Positions 12,893-24,656 are shown, counted from the first letter of the stretch. The stretch is DNA of 64,000 nucleotides from Vesta saturnalis (GCA_036346205.1 JARFJB010000537.1:53501-117500), one strand, 5' to 3'. Numbers and translations: made by a program. The notes: generated by a model from the letters alone, not told the origin.

Positions 12893-14954
12893 CTGATCCT
12901 ATGAGTATCTGCTAAACCAAACTTACTATAATTTTGAAAATTTGGTGACAGGGTAATGATGTTAGGGCTAACTCATCTAAAATATTTTCACGTTCGTACC
13001 ACTTCCGGTTATACCGGAAGTCGGTACTTAGTCGCTTATTTTAAATGGAACACCCCGTATATTAATACATTTTTGGATTCTATGTCGAATTTTAAGGTAA
13101 GTTTGTTAAATAAACTAGATACGAAATTTAAGTCGTTTTAAAAAAAAATTGACAGTAATAACTCGTTAATTGTTCTGTTCCTGTCAAACAATTTGAATAA
13201 AACTTTGAGGTGTTGTAGGCAAAGGTTTATTGCAACAGTCTGCAAAAAATGACATTTGTATTTTTCATAAAAATAAAATTATGAATGTCTAAACTTGACT
13301 ATCAAAAAATGCAAGTTACTCAAAAAAATCAAATGGAAACCCCTATTTTTTATTACTCAGATCGATTTAACGTCAAAAATTAAGGTACGTTTGTTTAAAA
13401 CTCTATTTGCCTAAACGTAACAGTTTCATACTTATTATCAAAAAAGTCGCAATTTTAAAATTTGTGATAAAAATGAGCTACATACTTTAATCTAGTGTAC
13501 CTAGTTCGTGGTCACCATGGAAACCAAATAATTGAGAATTGAAATAAAGAAAAATATTTGAAAAAGTTACTGCAAAAAATTATAAAAATTGATAATGTTG
13601 TGATTCAAAAGTCATTTTTGCCAAATAGAAATTTTCTAAGTCATTTTTTTCAAATTCGATATACAACATAAGTGTAAAAATTTAATACTTTATAAGTAAA
13701 TCGAAAAAAACTACTTTTTACTGCGGAGGTAATAACTACATGCTTATCAGTGCATTCTTACACGATAAAGTCGCTTATTTAGTATTTCTTGCTCGTGATC
13801 AAATGTAAATTAATTTACAATAAATGTTCAAAATATTGCCCGTTAGACGCAAGACATTGTTGAACCCCGTCTTATAACGGCTTCATTTGTAGCCCTTTGA
13901 ATTTCTTGTGGAGAAAGAGAATTGAAGGCATTTTCCACTCTTGCAATGCAATCTTTTTTAGTCGTTAGTGGTGTAGCATAAACAATATTTTTAATTAGAC
14001 CCCAAAGATAAAAATCCATTGGCGTAAGATCAGGTGACCTAGGTGGCCATGGAAAGGGACCATTATTGGCAAACCAACAATCTTCAAAAATTTCATAAAG
14101 TTTCATGGAAACAGCGATTTACTCATAAAGTATTAAATTTTTACACTTATGTTGTATATCGAATTTGAAAAAAATGACTTAGAAAATTTCTATTTGGCAA
14201 AAATGACTTTTGAATCACAAAATTATCAATTTTTATAATTTTTTGCAGTAACTTATTCAAATATTTTTCTTTATTTCAATTCTCAATTATTTGCTTTCCA
14301 TGGTGACCACGAACAAAGAATACTAGATTTAAGTATGTAGCTCATTTTTAATCACAAATTTTAAAATTGGCACTTTTTTGATAATAAGTATGAAACTGTT
14401 ACGTTTAGGCAAATAAAGTTTTAAACAAACTCACCTTAATTTTTGACGTTAAATCGATCTGAGTAATAAAAAATTGGGGTTTCCATTTGATTTTTTTGAG
14501 TAACTTTCATTTTTGATAGTCAAGTTTAGACATTCATAATTTTATTTTTATGAAAAATACAAATGTTATTTTTTGCAGACTGTTGCAATAAACCTTTGCC
14601 TACAACACCTCAAAGTTGTATTCAAATTGTTTGGCAGGAACAGAACAATTAACGAGTTATTACTAAGACTGCACCTGTCAATTTTTTTAGAAAAATGGTT
14701 TTTTTTTAAAACGACTGAAATTTCGTATCTAGTTTATTTAACAAACTTACCTTAAAATTCGACATAGAATCCAAAACTGTATTAATATACGGGGTGTTCC
14801 ATTTAAAATAAGCGACTAAGTACCGACTTCAGGTATAACCGGAAGTGGTACGAACGTGAAAATATTTTAGATGAGTTAGCCCTAACATCATTACCCTGTC
14901 ACCAAATTTTCAAAATTATAGTAAGTTTGGTTTAGCAGATACTCATAGGATCAG
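12893..14954. mobile_element. Fold-back mariner-like element with about 0.8-kb inverted arms
   Basis: The left arm (12893-13703) and right arm (14114-14954) are near-complete inverted copies. For example, the stretch around 12960-13070 with TTAGGGCTAACTCATC and GGAACACCCCGTATATT reappears reversed at 14770-14900. The 400-bp centre holds only the C-terminal part of a transposase. Each arm includes the motif CGGGGTGTTCC, of the kind seen at ends of related insect elements. A small inverted motif (ACTTCCGGT/ACCGGAAGT) lies in the left arm at about 13001-13021. The structure could form a very large hairpin. It cannot make its own transposase. Confidence 0.8.
13843..14106 (-). pseudogene. C-terminal fragment of mariner-like transposase
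   Basis: An 87-residue minus-strand frame reads NNGPFPWPPRSPDLTPMDFYLWGLIK and then IVYATPLTTKKDCIARVENAF. This is the end of the DDE domain in the insect mariner-like family in which the third catalytic residue is Asp (LTPMD). The helix-turn-helix and the first two catalytic residues are missing. It sits exactly between the long inverted arms, so the element looks like an internal deletion that kept only the transposase end. Confidence 0.75.
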
Positions 14955-15634
14955 CTCCCAAAGGCGGACCTTGTTTAATAAACCTATGGTCTTACGATAA
15001 ATATGTGCAAGCCGCGTTCAAAAATTTGCATTCCTGTTGGAAATATTTAACTTTAAATTTTGACTAAAGATCACTATGTGTAAGTTCGAGTGGCCAGCAG
15101 CTTATATAAACTACGCAACAATTTTTATTATTTAGTGTAAATTAAACATTTACCAAAATTAAACCATGTTAACCACATTCATTAAGTTAGTATAAGGGGA
15201 GAAGGCAGTAGCCTTAATTTATGCAAGGAAAAAGGATTATACTAGGCGGGGCTTACTGTCATACACAATTTCCAGCCATGTGCTTGGAATGTAGAATAAA
15301 TAGCTAACTCTAATTGATAATTAACTATATTTATAAGTTTTGGTATGAACGAATAAGTTTAAAAGTAAGTATGTAATTAAAAATTATTATTAATTTTATT
15401 CATGCGTTTATTGAAAACAATTATCCAAAATCTTTCATTTTGAAAATTATTAAACCAAAAATTCATAGTTTCTATAATATTTCTGTCATTAAAAAACCAG
15501 AAGAAAAAATGGATTGCATAACCATTCCGTACAGTGTTTATTATACAAATTTGTACTTTTTAAAGGAAATAGATTATACGTATTTAAATAAAAATATAGT
15601 TATTAATTTTATTAAATACATAAATAAAAAGTTT
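14955..15634. other. Intergenic, nothing recognised
   Basis: AT-rich sequence without a credible gene. A 70-codon Asn/Lys/Ile-rich frame at 15440-15652 has low-complexity composition and no family resemblance. Confidence 0.45.
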
Positions 15635-15707
15635 ACCTCGAGTAAAATTTGAACATACGACATGTACTTTGCTAGAGTACCGCTCTAACCAACTGAGTTA
15701 TCCAGAT
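15635..15707 (-). tRNA. Degenerate tRNA or tRNA-like sequence, Ala-type AGC anticodon
   Basis: On the minus strand a 73-nt segment can be drawn as a cloverleaf. The acceptor stem ATCTGGA pairs with TCGAGGT at 6 of 7 positions. The D arm has the canonical AACTCAGTTGGTTAGAGCG. The anticodon stem is GTACT/AGTAC with loop CTAGCAA, which places AGC at the anticodon. The T loop is TTCAAAT, but its stem GTATG/TTTAC has one mismatch and one wobble pair. The B box (TGTTCAAATTT) is poor. I read this as a tRNA pseudogene or the head of an old tRNA-derived repeat rather than a working gene. Confidence 0.45.
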
Positions 15708-15813
15708 ATAAGCCCCAATCGATGTAAACCTTGTCTTTGTGTATGTAGAACTATGTAAATTCTAAATAATGAGATTACAGTCAAATTACTTATATTAATT
15801 GAATGCTAGTGTG

Positions 15814-15815
<2 letters not shown>

Positions 15816-15869
<54 letters not shown>
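15816..15869. repeat. (TA)n microsatellite
   Basis: About 54 bp of uninterrupted AT/TA dinucleotide. The frame reading Tyr-Ile repeats across it is not a gene. Confidence 0.95.
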
Positions 15870-15872
<3 letters not shown>

Positions 15873-16864
15873 GATATGCAGTAGAATTCGGAATGGTTCA
15901 CCAACTTGGATAAACGAATTCGACACTTCTACCAGTACATGTTCATGGGTAATTTATGTTATTCACTCACATTTGCAACCAAGTGACGACCGAATTATTG
16001 ATCACTATACACATATGGAAAGATAGCTTGCACTGTACATCCGGTGTACTGGTGTTCTTCGTGTAGAACACCCCTAACAATGTTACACGAAGTATATGAG
16101 GATTCATGCGTTTTTTTATGCTAAACTATACTACCTGGACGATTAATATGTTTTTATGTATTACATATAATAGATTACTTTATATTATTACGGCGACAAC
16201 ATGAAAAACACTAAATTCTACTACCATGAAATCCTATTTTGTTATTTTTTATTATTTATCTTGACCGAATATATACATGGTTAAATAGCGTTTCTAACGA
16301 GGATTTTAAAAACGCAAAAATTCAATATGGCGACCATAATCGCCGTATCATCTAACTTATATCTTAAAAATTTGATGAACTTATAGCTTCCATAATAGGG
16401 AAAATATTGTGGTTTTTCGAAAAGGCACATTTTTGCTTATCGCCCTGTATCTGCCCTGTACCCAGATTATCTTTGAGCAGACAAACACGCAACTTTCCTT
16501 CCATTTAACCGACTCTCGAAGGGTCCCAATTTCCCCATGTGTCGAACTTTCCGAATACTTTATTCCTTTATCAACACAAGTTACAAATATAATTAAAGGT
16601 ACAAAATTAAATAATAGCAAAGGTACCTAACATGAGTTAAAATAATAAGGTTACAAACAAAACTAACATAAGGAAATTTAAAACATATTAAAGAAATTGA
16701 CAATGTGTCATTAATAAATGAGTGGTTACGTATTAAGAACATTAACAACAATAAGTGTTATGGGAAATAAAATCGAAATATTAAATAAAAAGTTAACACA
16801 TTTAAAAAAAATATTATTAGTTGAAACGTTATTAAAATGATTCCCATAAGATAGTAAGATAGTA
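15870..16864. other. Intergenic, nothing recognised
   Basis: No gene or clear repeat seen. Two overlapping frames on opposite strands at 16381-16630 (73 and 79 codons) have no recognisable domain, start context or neighbour support, and are probably chance. Confidence 0.4.
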
Positions 16865-17089
16865 CTTTATTAGTTGTGTTGACCGGCCTATTTCCAAGAT
16901 TTTGCTTTTATAGCGCGACGATTCGGAAGTGGACACTGCTTTCGTCATCACGCTTACTACTGAGAAAGACTGTTTTCGCACTTGAGTCGAATTCATATGA
17001 TATGATTTTTTCCCAAGCACGACTACTCTCAGATTCGAACTTTGGTACCTTTCACTTACAAGTCCTTTACCGCTGAGCCACTGAGTATT

Positions 17090-17091
<2 letters not shown>
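16865..17091 (-). mobile_element. tRNA-derived SINE-like repeat
   Basis: Read on the minus strand from 17091, the first 75 nt resemble a tRNA. A polymerase III A-box-like AGTGGCTCAGCGGTAAAGG is followed by ACTTGTAAGTGAAAGG and a B-box-like AAGTTCGAATCTG. A roughly 150-nt non-tRNA body follows, ending near 16865 (AACACAACTAATAAAG). This head-plus-body organisation is typical of tRNA-derived SINEs. The 5' end abuts a (TA)n tract. Only one copy is visible, so the boundaries are approximate. Confidence 0.5.

Positions 17092-17145
<54 letters not shown>
17092..17145. repeat. (TA)n microsatellite
   Basis: About 54 bp of AT/TA dinucleotide directly upstream (in SINE orientation) of the tRNA-like head. 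Confidence 0.95.
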
Positions 17146-17148
<3 letters not shown>

Positions 17149-17562
17149 AAGCTCTTAGGAGGCGGTAAAAGAGGACTTTGTTGTGTTGGCCGATTTTAAA
17201 ATATAAAACCTTCGTTTTCTGTTAAATTGAATCTTTCGCGTCTACCAATAATGATATTAATTATTTAACACAAAATATATTATCGGATAATTTCTGGTTT
17301 ACCGGTAACAATCTTATTAATTGCAAACGGTGTAACTTACGTTTCTCGGTGGTGGCGGCGGCGGTTTTATTACAGGTGACAAATTTAATACTGACGAACA
17401 CGTCTAGTTTTTACGGTTACGTTTTATATTACTGGATTAACGGTGTTAACTAGGTGTTCAGCTTAATCTTCCGACGAGGTTTTAGTTACAGGTACTCTGC
17501 GGTTGCTGGTACGTTTGTCGAGGTGTTTTTAGTGTTAGTGTTAGTGTAAATTTGTGTGTATG
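17146..17562. other. Unique sequence leading into a tandem repeat
   Basis: More GC-rich than its surroundings, with a run of GGTGGCGGCGGCGG near 17352 and short GTTAGT repeats just before the tandem array. There is no open frame of note. Confidence 0.35.
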
Positions 17563-18040
17563 GGTCTCCTTTGCTAGCAATTTGGGCAACCACCCGTTAA
17601 ACTAAACAGAAGGATCTCCGACGGTCAATGGAATGTCGGGCAACTACCCTTCAAACTCCACAGTGTAGGTGTGTGTGTGTGTGGGGGGGGGGTCTCCTTT
17701 GCTAGCAATCTGGGCAACCACCCGTTAAACTAAACAGAAGGATCTCCGGCGGTCAATGGAATGTCGGGCAACTACCCTTCAAACTCCACAGTGTAGGTGT
17801 GTGTGTGTGTGGGTCTCCTTTGCTAGCAATCTGGGCAACTACCCGTTAAACTAAACAGAAGGATCTCCGGCGGGCAATGGAATGTAGGGCAACTACCCTT
17901 CAAACTCCACAGTGTAGGTGTGTGTGTGTGTGGTCTCCTTTGCTAGCAATTTGGGCAACCACCCGTTAAACTAAATAGAAGGTTCTCCGGCGGTCAATGG
18001 AATGTCGGGCAACTACCCTTCAAACTCCACAGTGTAGGTG
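17563..18040 (+). repeat. Four tandem copies of an about 120-bp unit
   Basis: Each unit begins GGTCTCCTTTGCTAGCAA, continues through GGGCAACNACCCGTTAAACT and GGGCAACTACCCTTCAAACT, and ends in CACAGTGTAGGTG plus a short GT run. Starts are at 17563, 17691, 17812 and 17932, giving periods of 128, 121 and 120 bp. The length difference comes mainly from the GT/G run between units. Copies differ at only a few positions, so the array is recent. Within a unit the half-motif GGGCAAC.ACCC occurs twice. Confidence 0.9.
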
Positions 18041-18480
18041 TCTAGTAATGAAAGAGTATGTCGGGCTTACAACCCTGCATATCCCTATCACCAGGTGTAT
18101 AGTGTTGTATTTATCTCGACTTACGTGCGTTCAACGTTAGATCTCTGCAACTCTAACTCTCTGACTTCGGTGATGCTATCAAGTCGCGGTGTCGCGTTTT
18201 CTACTTCGGACGGCGGTTACAGGTTGGCGGTTTTAAACGGTAGTAGTCGGCGCGAACGCGACGATAGAGCACACGATTTCTATTCGGATTCTTTTGGTAG
18301 CGCGAGATTGATAAAAGATTGATAAAAGGTTTACTAAAAAGAGAGTCTATAAAAGCATCGCGTGCCGCGTTTTTATAAAGAATTCGCGAGGGTGGTTACG
18401 AAACTTTGGTGGTGAGATTCCGTAGGCCAGTATTGCCGGAAGATGCTCTGACGTATACAAACTTTTAAACGTTTTTGGGA
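18041..18480 (+). promoter_or_regulatory. GC-richer CpG-containing block with TATA box downstream of the tandem array
   Basis: Immediately after the array the sequence is unusually rich in CG dinucleotides for this window (GTCGCGTTTTCTAC, CGGCGCGAACGCGACG). At 18348-18354 there is a consensus TATA box, TATAAAA, followed by GCATCGCGTGCCGCG. A 94-codon frame at 18038-18322 has no recognisable domain. A tandem array followed by a CpG block and a TATA box resembles a promoter or the 5' region of a retroelement. No downstream coding region is visible, so this is a weak call. Confidence 0.3.
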
Positions 18481-19571
18481 TTTACGTCTGGAGGGAGAAT
18501 GCATGATTAATTATTGTGCAATTTTCTGCAACGTTATGAAATATGTTTAATTTTTACTAAAACTTCTACGAATTTTTATAATTGCTTGCACTTGTGCATT
18601 TAGCGAGTCACTTTATCTTAATAAATTCCGTGAATATTATATCAGTACTGGTATTTTACTTAGCAAATAATTAATCATGATAGGAAAATTTTGATAAAGG
18701 ACGGCGTCTTGCTAATAAACTTTAGGAAACTAATTAATAATAATAAAAAATTGGGATATCCGACGGCGTCCCTTTACAGGTATTCCTTTGAAACATTCCA
18801 TTTTCTGGAAAACGACGATGAACATCTGAGAATACTCGATGAGCCATTTCAGAAATTGTTAAATTAGGCAAGTTTATAAGATAAGAACACACTTACTTTA
18901 TTAATGTTTGTCGGAGACAGTCTATGTGTGCACGTGTGCGTGTGCATGTGCACGCGCTTGTGTGTGGCTGTGTAGGTATGTCAGTAGCCACGCTAACTAA
19001 AGAGTGAGAACATGTACGTACTTCAAGTTTTGTATCTAAGCTTGTTTTCATTTCTCTTAGAGCTGATTAAATTTTTGGAGAAATTCAGAGACGGTGAGGA
19101 CAGGTGTTTATTAGGAGCAGTTTTTGGTTTCTATCAAATATTTCTGAAACATCTGTATATTTCAAAGATATAAAAATTCCCAGCACATAGATTAATTACA
19201 TTCTATGCAGTTTTTTGATACGACCCTTAATTAAGCAGCAAAAAATTCCTAGGGTGGAATTTAAATGAAAGTTTTAATTAATTTGATAAGAAAACTTAAT
19301 TTTGCATAACTTTTTTTGATAGGTTTCTTAATGCAAAGCAAACTAAGTCTAACAATTAATTAAATAGGATTGAAAATGCGTAAATTGTATTAGCGGTATT
19401 TCATACAAGCGGAGGGGGGGTTAGTTAACGTCTATCTGACATGCAGATTTACAAGTTAATTTGACATATATTGTATTTGTTTTTACAACGTTACCTATTT
19501 TCGTCATGAACGTATTAAAAGGTAGGTTGCGTAACTATCCTAAAAGAATTATTATTATAATAATTAAGGTA

Positions 19572-19679
19572 TCAAGGGTGTTACGAGTATAATAATTCCC
19601 CGAGGTCAACAGTATACTTCCTGAGGGCCTCTGGCCCGAGGGATGTAGTCGACCGACATTATTACTGTAATACCCCTGG
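19572..19679. repeat. About 108-bp imperfect palindrome
   Basis: The left half, starting TCAAGGGTGTTAC, mirrors the right half, which ends GTAATACCCCTGG. The centre reads GAGGGCCTCTGGCCCGAG, giving a stem of GGGCC/GGCCC around a TCT loop. It is the size and form of a small fold-back MITE. No target duplication was identified. Confidence 0.5.
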
Positions 19680-19806
19680 ACTCTTCTACATTTAATGTCG
19701 TTTTAGTATGGTTAGAATATTTATTTTTTGACGTTTTGTTATTAGACATTTTTATTTGATGTTAATAAAAATTTCACCAAATATACCTTGTTTCCATAGT
19801 AATCTC

Positions 19807-19826
19807 ATAATGCCCTAGGGCATTAT
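19807..19826. repeat. Perfect 20-bp palindrome
   Basis: ATAATGCCCTAGGGCATTAT is identical to its reverse complement. No neighbouring gene suggests a role. Confidence 0.7.
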
Positions 19827-21391
19827 ATCGCTTCTAACGTGTTTAAAAGTAGGTGCATTATTGGAAAATAACACACTACAAGAACGTTAAAGTTATTTCA
19901 TTTCTATTAATTTCTACTTTGTAGGTTGGAAGATCGTATGTTGTTCCACACCAGATATTTTTACGTAGCATTTATTCAACTTTTAAACGTAACCTTATAT
20001 TTCAGTTCGCTTGATGATGATATCTTTATATCGCATTTACAGTGTATCTACACTTTCTCATAGAGAAACGTACAAAAACAGCAAAATATGACATTTTTGC
20101 GTAATATTCTTTTCTTTTATTTTAATATAAACGTTTCTTTTCATAGGTTTTTTAAAAACCTTTGTTATGAAACCGCAGCTCCATATCTTGGAGATGGAAA
20201 TAGAACTCTTACTTTGTGTAAATAAAATTCAAATAAAAAATTCATAAAAGTGTATATTTGTTTGATGTAGGTATGTAAGGCGTCAGTGTTATCGAATCAT
20301 TTCATAACATAAATGAGAAAAACAAAATTATCCACCCATTGTTAAATAAAATGTTAATCATGTAATTTAACGGAAGGTGGCGCTGGATGTATATGTAGTT
20401 AAGGAGTTTTAGTGTATGAATTGTGTAATAGAATAGTAGTTTTAACGAGTTTTAATAATGGAAATATTTATTGTAAGTTTTATTACTTATTTTTCTATTT
20501 AATTTATTATACGTTTTGTTTCATTTGTACTTGCCATAAACCTATTGCTACTTTGTTAATATGGTGGTTATGAAATGTTAGGTTATGTATACATGATCCA
20601 CCTTGTAACGTTAAACAAAGTTTAAACAGCAACTCTGCAGAAGCTTGAACAAATTTACGCTGCGAGGCAACAAATGTAATTGTTTTTTTAAAACACTACT
20701 TGCTAAATTTTAGTAATAATGGTGAACGAATAATAAATACTACATTATGAAGTAACAAATTGCTTGCGTTTGTTTCTAACACTGCGCCACATAAATATTC
20801 TTTTTCTTTTGCATTACATGGATTTTGATATTTCTAACGTAAAAATTATACTTAGTAAGTAAAGGGTAATGCAAACCACTTAGGAAAGTGCGAGAGGGGA
20901 TCGTCGCCACCGCCTCAAAGAGAGGAGATGGTGGACGGAAGAAATATCAGGACATACAGCGTCATTTTGAACATCGATTTTAACATTTATCGACGAAATA
21001 ATTTTAATAATACTATTTTTTAGGATAATCATGTAACCTCTTTTTTAATACAAACAGAAACAATATTCTATGTCAGACATTTAAATACTAACTTAAAAAT
21101 ATTGTTCAAAGCCATAAAATATGGATAATACAGTTAAGCATTTTCTATCCCATTCAATTAATTTTTAGACTTATTTTGCTTTATATGAAGAAACTTTACA
21201 AAGAAAAGTATACCTAAATATATACATGAGCATATATGTAGGTTGGAAGGTAAAAGGTCTTTTATACCAATAGTTCTATCCAGAAGAAGAATTTAGTGAT
21301 AGAAGAATTACAAATTTTTTATTTGTTTATGGCTGAATACGCAATTATTTCTAATATTATTAATAATAAAAGTTTATATACAAAATAACTA

Positions 21392-21500
21392 CACACGCGC
21401 GCACGCGCACGCGCCAGCGCACGCGCCCACGCCCGCGCCCACGCCCGCACCCGCGACCGCACGCGCACGCCCACATCCACACAATCCACACACACACACA

Positions 21501-21591
<91 letters not shown>

Positions 21592-21633
21592 CGCACACGC
21601 ACACGCGCACGCACATACGCACGCACACACACA
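21392..21633. repeat. Compound CA/CG microsatellite
   Basis: CA dinucleotides with interspersed CGCACG and CGCCCACGC units on the plus strand. The long Cys/Val/Arg frames across it on the minus strand are repeat translations, not genes. Confidence 0.95.
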
Positions 21634-21864
21634 CCAAATTATGCATCCGAATGTACTCCTGCTTTCCATTTTATTCTTTAATTATAAACTCAATCAGTTA
21701 GGGAGGTATATAAATCATTTATGTAACGCATGTAGCGTCACAACCAAGCCATGAATAGCGTAATAAACAGAAGTAATGATGTATATCAACAAATGCCGCA
21801 AAATTGACACATCTTACAACAATAAAACGTAAATTAATCACAAATGCTCAAGCAAACAATCATT
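21634..21864. other. Intergenic, nothing recognised
   Basis: AT-rich spacer between the CA/CG microsatellite and the end of a transposase remnant. No gene or repeat seen. Confidence 0.4.
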
Positions 21865-22500
21865 AACTGTTACACGACCTTAGAACTGTCTTCAGCAATT
21901 GTGAGTTAGTATTGAGATAGTTTGTCACATTCAGCTTGAATCCGATTTTTGAGTTGAAGAAGGTTGTGTGGGTTCTCTCGTGCTCACATTCTACCATTTT
22001 GTACGTTGGGTTCATTGTGCAATGTGAGGGTTGCTGCATCTGTATATAAAATGTTTTGCAAAAACTCCCTATCTTCGTTACATTTTTCCATCGTTTGGAA
22101 GCAAAGGCATTCCTCCTCTCCAACTCACACAGTGAAATTGGTATTTATACGAGCAAAACTTGTACTATTTTAAAATATTTAATACTTAACTGTTATGCAA
22201 CCGAAGTCGTTTGCAATTTGCTGTAAGTTAAGATTAGGATTTTTCGCCACAGTCTTCAAAACATGAAAATCGTTCTTATTTTCCACCGCATCTTTGTGTA
22301 AGTTTTGTTCTTTATTTTTGTTACATTTACAATAATTTAGTACTGTACCGGTAGCTTTAAATTTTTGTACAAACCAATTAAACGTCGTACTGCTGGGGAT
22401 TGACCGATTAAGATTTTTTACACTAAACAACGCACTTCCGACGAGAGGTACTTTCAGCATAAAAGCATATCTAATTTTTCTGACGTTGAGTACATTTTGC
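21865..22500 (-). pseudogene. Internally deleted mariner-like transposase
   Basis: On the minus strand the upstream half (22500-22180) reads as an N-terminal DNA-binding region: LNRSIPSSTTFNWFVQKFKATG, then a second helical block, AVAKNPNLNLQQIANDFG-like. After frameshifts comes REFLQNILYTDAATLTLHNE and VQNGRM.ARENPH. This is the first catalytic block of the family, in which TDEATLTL would be expected; the Glu is Ala here. The frame then jumps directly to NLLQLKNRIQAECDKLSQY, which belongs near the protein's C-terminus, so the middle of the DDE domain is deleted. Stops and frameshifts confirm a dead copy. Confidence 0.7.
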
Positions 22501-22811
22501 CAGAACAAAATTTAATGTTATTCTTTAAATTATAAATGCCATACAGTAATGATAAATCCAAGGCTGTTGTCTGCTGTTATAAGTCCATGACATATATTAT
22601 TTTTCTATAGACGACGTTTTCATTTTTCCAGCTTTTCTAATTACAGGAGTGATAAAATAAAAAGCAGGGATACGTACGTATGCTTAATTACATTTTCTAC
22701 AAAAAACATAGACACTTACTCTAAAATGATTTGGGGAGCCAATAATCACACATTAAAATTTTTTGCATTGTCATCCCTATGCTGTGTCGGCCAAGTCACC
22801 ACAATGTATAG

Positions 22812-22877
<66 letters not shown>

Positions 22878-22878
22878 C
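22812..22878. repeat. (TA)n microsatellite
   Basis: About 60 bp of AT/TA dinucleotide bordered by GTATATAC on both sides. Confidence 0.95.
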
Positions 22879-22925
22879 AGGGTGGCGCATTAGTGTGACA
22901 AAGTCCCATATCTCCTTTATTTAAA
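22877..22925. repeat. Transposon-end-like sequence
   Basis: ACAGGGTGGCGCATTAG followed by TGACAAAGTCCCATATCTCC resembles terminal inverted repeats of insect mariner-like elements. It may belong to the transposase remnant at 21865-22500, but I found no matching inverted partner on the other side. Weak call. Confidence 0.3.
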
Positions 22926-24167
22926 GAGACACAAAAAAAAATTAAATACAAAAGTTGTAAGATATGTTCTGATGCATATTCCAAAAATATTTTTAATTAT
23001 ACAGGGTAGATCATAAAAGCTTAGAAGTAATTTAAAATTTTTTTTTTAATAGAAAATCCTATATATTATTACATATTTAAATTCTACATACAATTTTAGA
23101 CACATTTTATATATAATGTCTTATACCTAAGTCTAACCGTTTTTGACAAATTTCAAATTTTTTGTCAAAAATAACGTTTGCAGGCCTAAACATAGGTGGA
23201 AATCTTTTCTAAACGAATCCTTTATCAATTAGTTATGGTTGGTTTCCTTGGAAATGGGGACCTACTCTAAAGGGCTGTATTGATATTTTTGTAATACAAT
23301 CCTATTTTTGTAATTGTATCTTATTTAGCATTAAAAATAAGGGTGACTTTGTATAAGAGTGTATATTCCAAAAAAATTTAGTTTTTGAAATAATGACAAT
23401 TTAACATTTTTGTATTGTAAAAAGGCTATATGGCTTTCAAGTTTTGTTGTTAGTTGGCCGTGACGGCACAAATACTTTGCTTACAATAATCAAACAAAAA
23501 CAACCCCTTATACTAACCCTTACTGATTATTACTATTTTTCATATTTCTTATCATCTAACATGAACATATAAATTCTATATCAACAGTGGATGAAAATTG
23601 ATTCATTCAGTGTTGATTGTTAAACAGTTAATTAGGAACCATAAAATACAGAAAAGTTCTTTATTACACACATTTATCAGTCTTGTATTTATTTTAGATA
23701 CCGAGGAGTGGATTACTTCGCTGGTATGCTGCTGGCTCTGGAGCCGTATTTCTTTGTTTACCAAATATATTCTCAGGAAATCTGTCGTTGATTCTGCACA
23801 ATTTTAGTCCATTCTTCGTCAATTCACACGATTACCATTATCTAGTTATACTTATAAGTTTTCTCTACTCTTAAAATCAAATACTGTACTAAGAAACTCC
23901 AACAACCGCTAAAAACTACGTCATTCAAACCGCGTCTTCCCCTTCCTTCTACAACTCATTATGCATTCGCACTTTGCCGCGAACCTTAAATGTTTTTTTA
24001 ATTTTAATTTACGTACAGAACATATTGAAGTAAATTCAAGATTCTCTTATTAATATTAAATGCATTTATAAATAATCAACACTCATTTCTTATTCTATAA
24101 ACTACCATATAACTATAAAATATCATTTAACATAGCGCCAAATTTGAAAATTATCAAGCGCCCGTTA
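22926..24167. other. Intergenic, nothing recognised
   Basis: AT-rich sequence with no credible gene. A second ACAGGGT motif occurs near 23001. Confidence 0.45.
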
Positions 24168-24474
24168 CAACACGCACACGCACATGGTCATGCATCTGCT
24201 TGTGCTTGCGATTGCGCTTGCGTTTGCGTTCATGTTTGCCTTTGCGTTTGCGTTCGTGTCTGCGTTTGTGTCTGCGCTTGTGTTTGTGTTTATGCTTGCG
24301 GTTGCGATTGCGCTTGCGTTTGTGTTCGCGTTTGCCTTTGCGTTTGCGCTTTTGTAGACGATTGAGACTTCGTTTGCATTTGATTTTGTGTCTGTGTCTG
24401 TGTCTGTGCCTGTGCCTATGTCTGCGTTTGCGTCGGCGCCTGCGTCTGCGTGTGCGCGTGTATGTGCGTGTGTT

Positions 24475-24529
<55 letters not shown>

Positions 24530-24532
24530 GTT
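24168..24532. repeat. Hexanucleotide and GT microsatellite
   Basis: Degenerate TGCGTT/TGCGCT/TGTGTC hexamers run from about 24187 to 24470 and grade into a pure GT tract (24470-24530). The 60-157-codon frames on both strands (Leu/Arg, Cys/Val or Thr/His/Ala/Asn repeats) are translations of this repeat. Confidence 0.95.
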
Positions 24533-24656
24533 TCATGCAGACGTATATTAAATTTGTTTCAGTCTTAATTCGCGAAATTAAACTTTGGATTTTATATAAA
24601 TAACTGTTTATTAATTGAAGAAGGGAGGGAGTGTACAACAGAATACAAGAACTGAT

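Larger units (their letters stand above)
18481..21391. other. Long non-coding stretch, nothing coding recognised
   Basis: About 2.9 kb without a credible gene on either strand. It contains a short GT-rich patch near 18930-18975 and two inverted structures listed separately (19572-19679 and 19807-19826). Confidence 0.5.

Noticed and set aside
16381..16630. Overlapping frames of 73 and 79 codons
   Set aside because: No domain, no neighbours and no splice structure; opposite-strand overlap suggests chance.
17563..18040. Regular repeats that might look like a CRISPR array
   Set aside because: The whole 120-bp unit is repeated, with no unique spacers, and the genome is eukaryotic. It is an ordinary tandem repeat.
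18038..18322. 94-codon open frame as a gene
   Set aside because: It begins at the last tandem-repeat unit and has no recognisable domain, no splice context and no homologue I can name.
21319..21669. Long Cys/Val/Arg-rich open frames
   Set aside because: They are translations of the CA/CG microsatellite.
24165..24638. 157-codon Thr/His/Ala/Asn-rich frame and opposite-strand frames
   Set aside because: They are translations of hexanucleotide and GT repeats.
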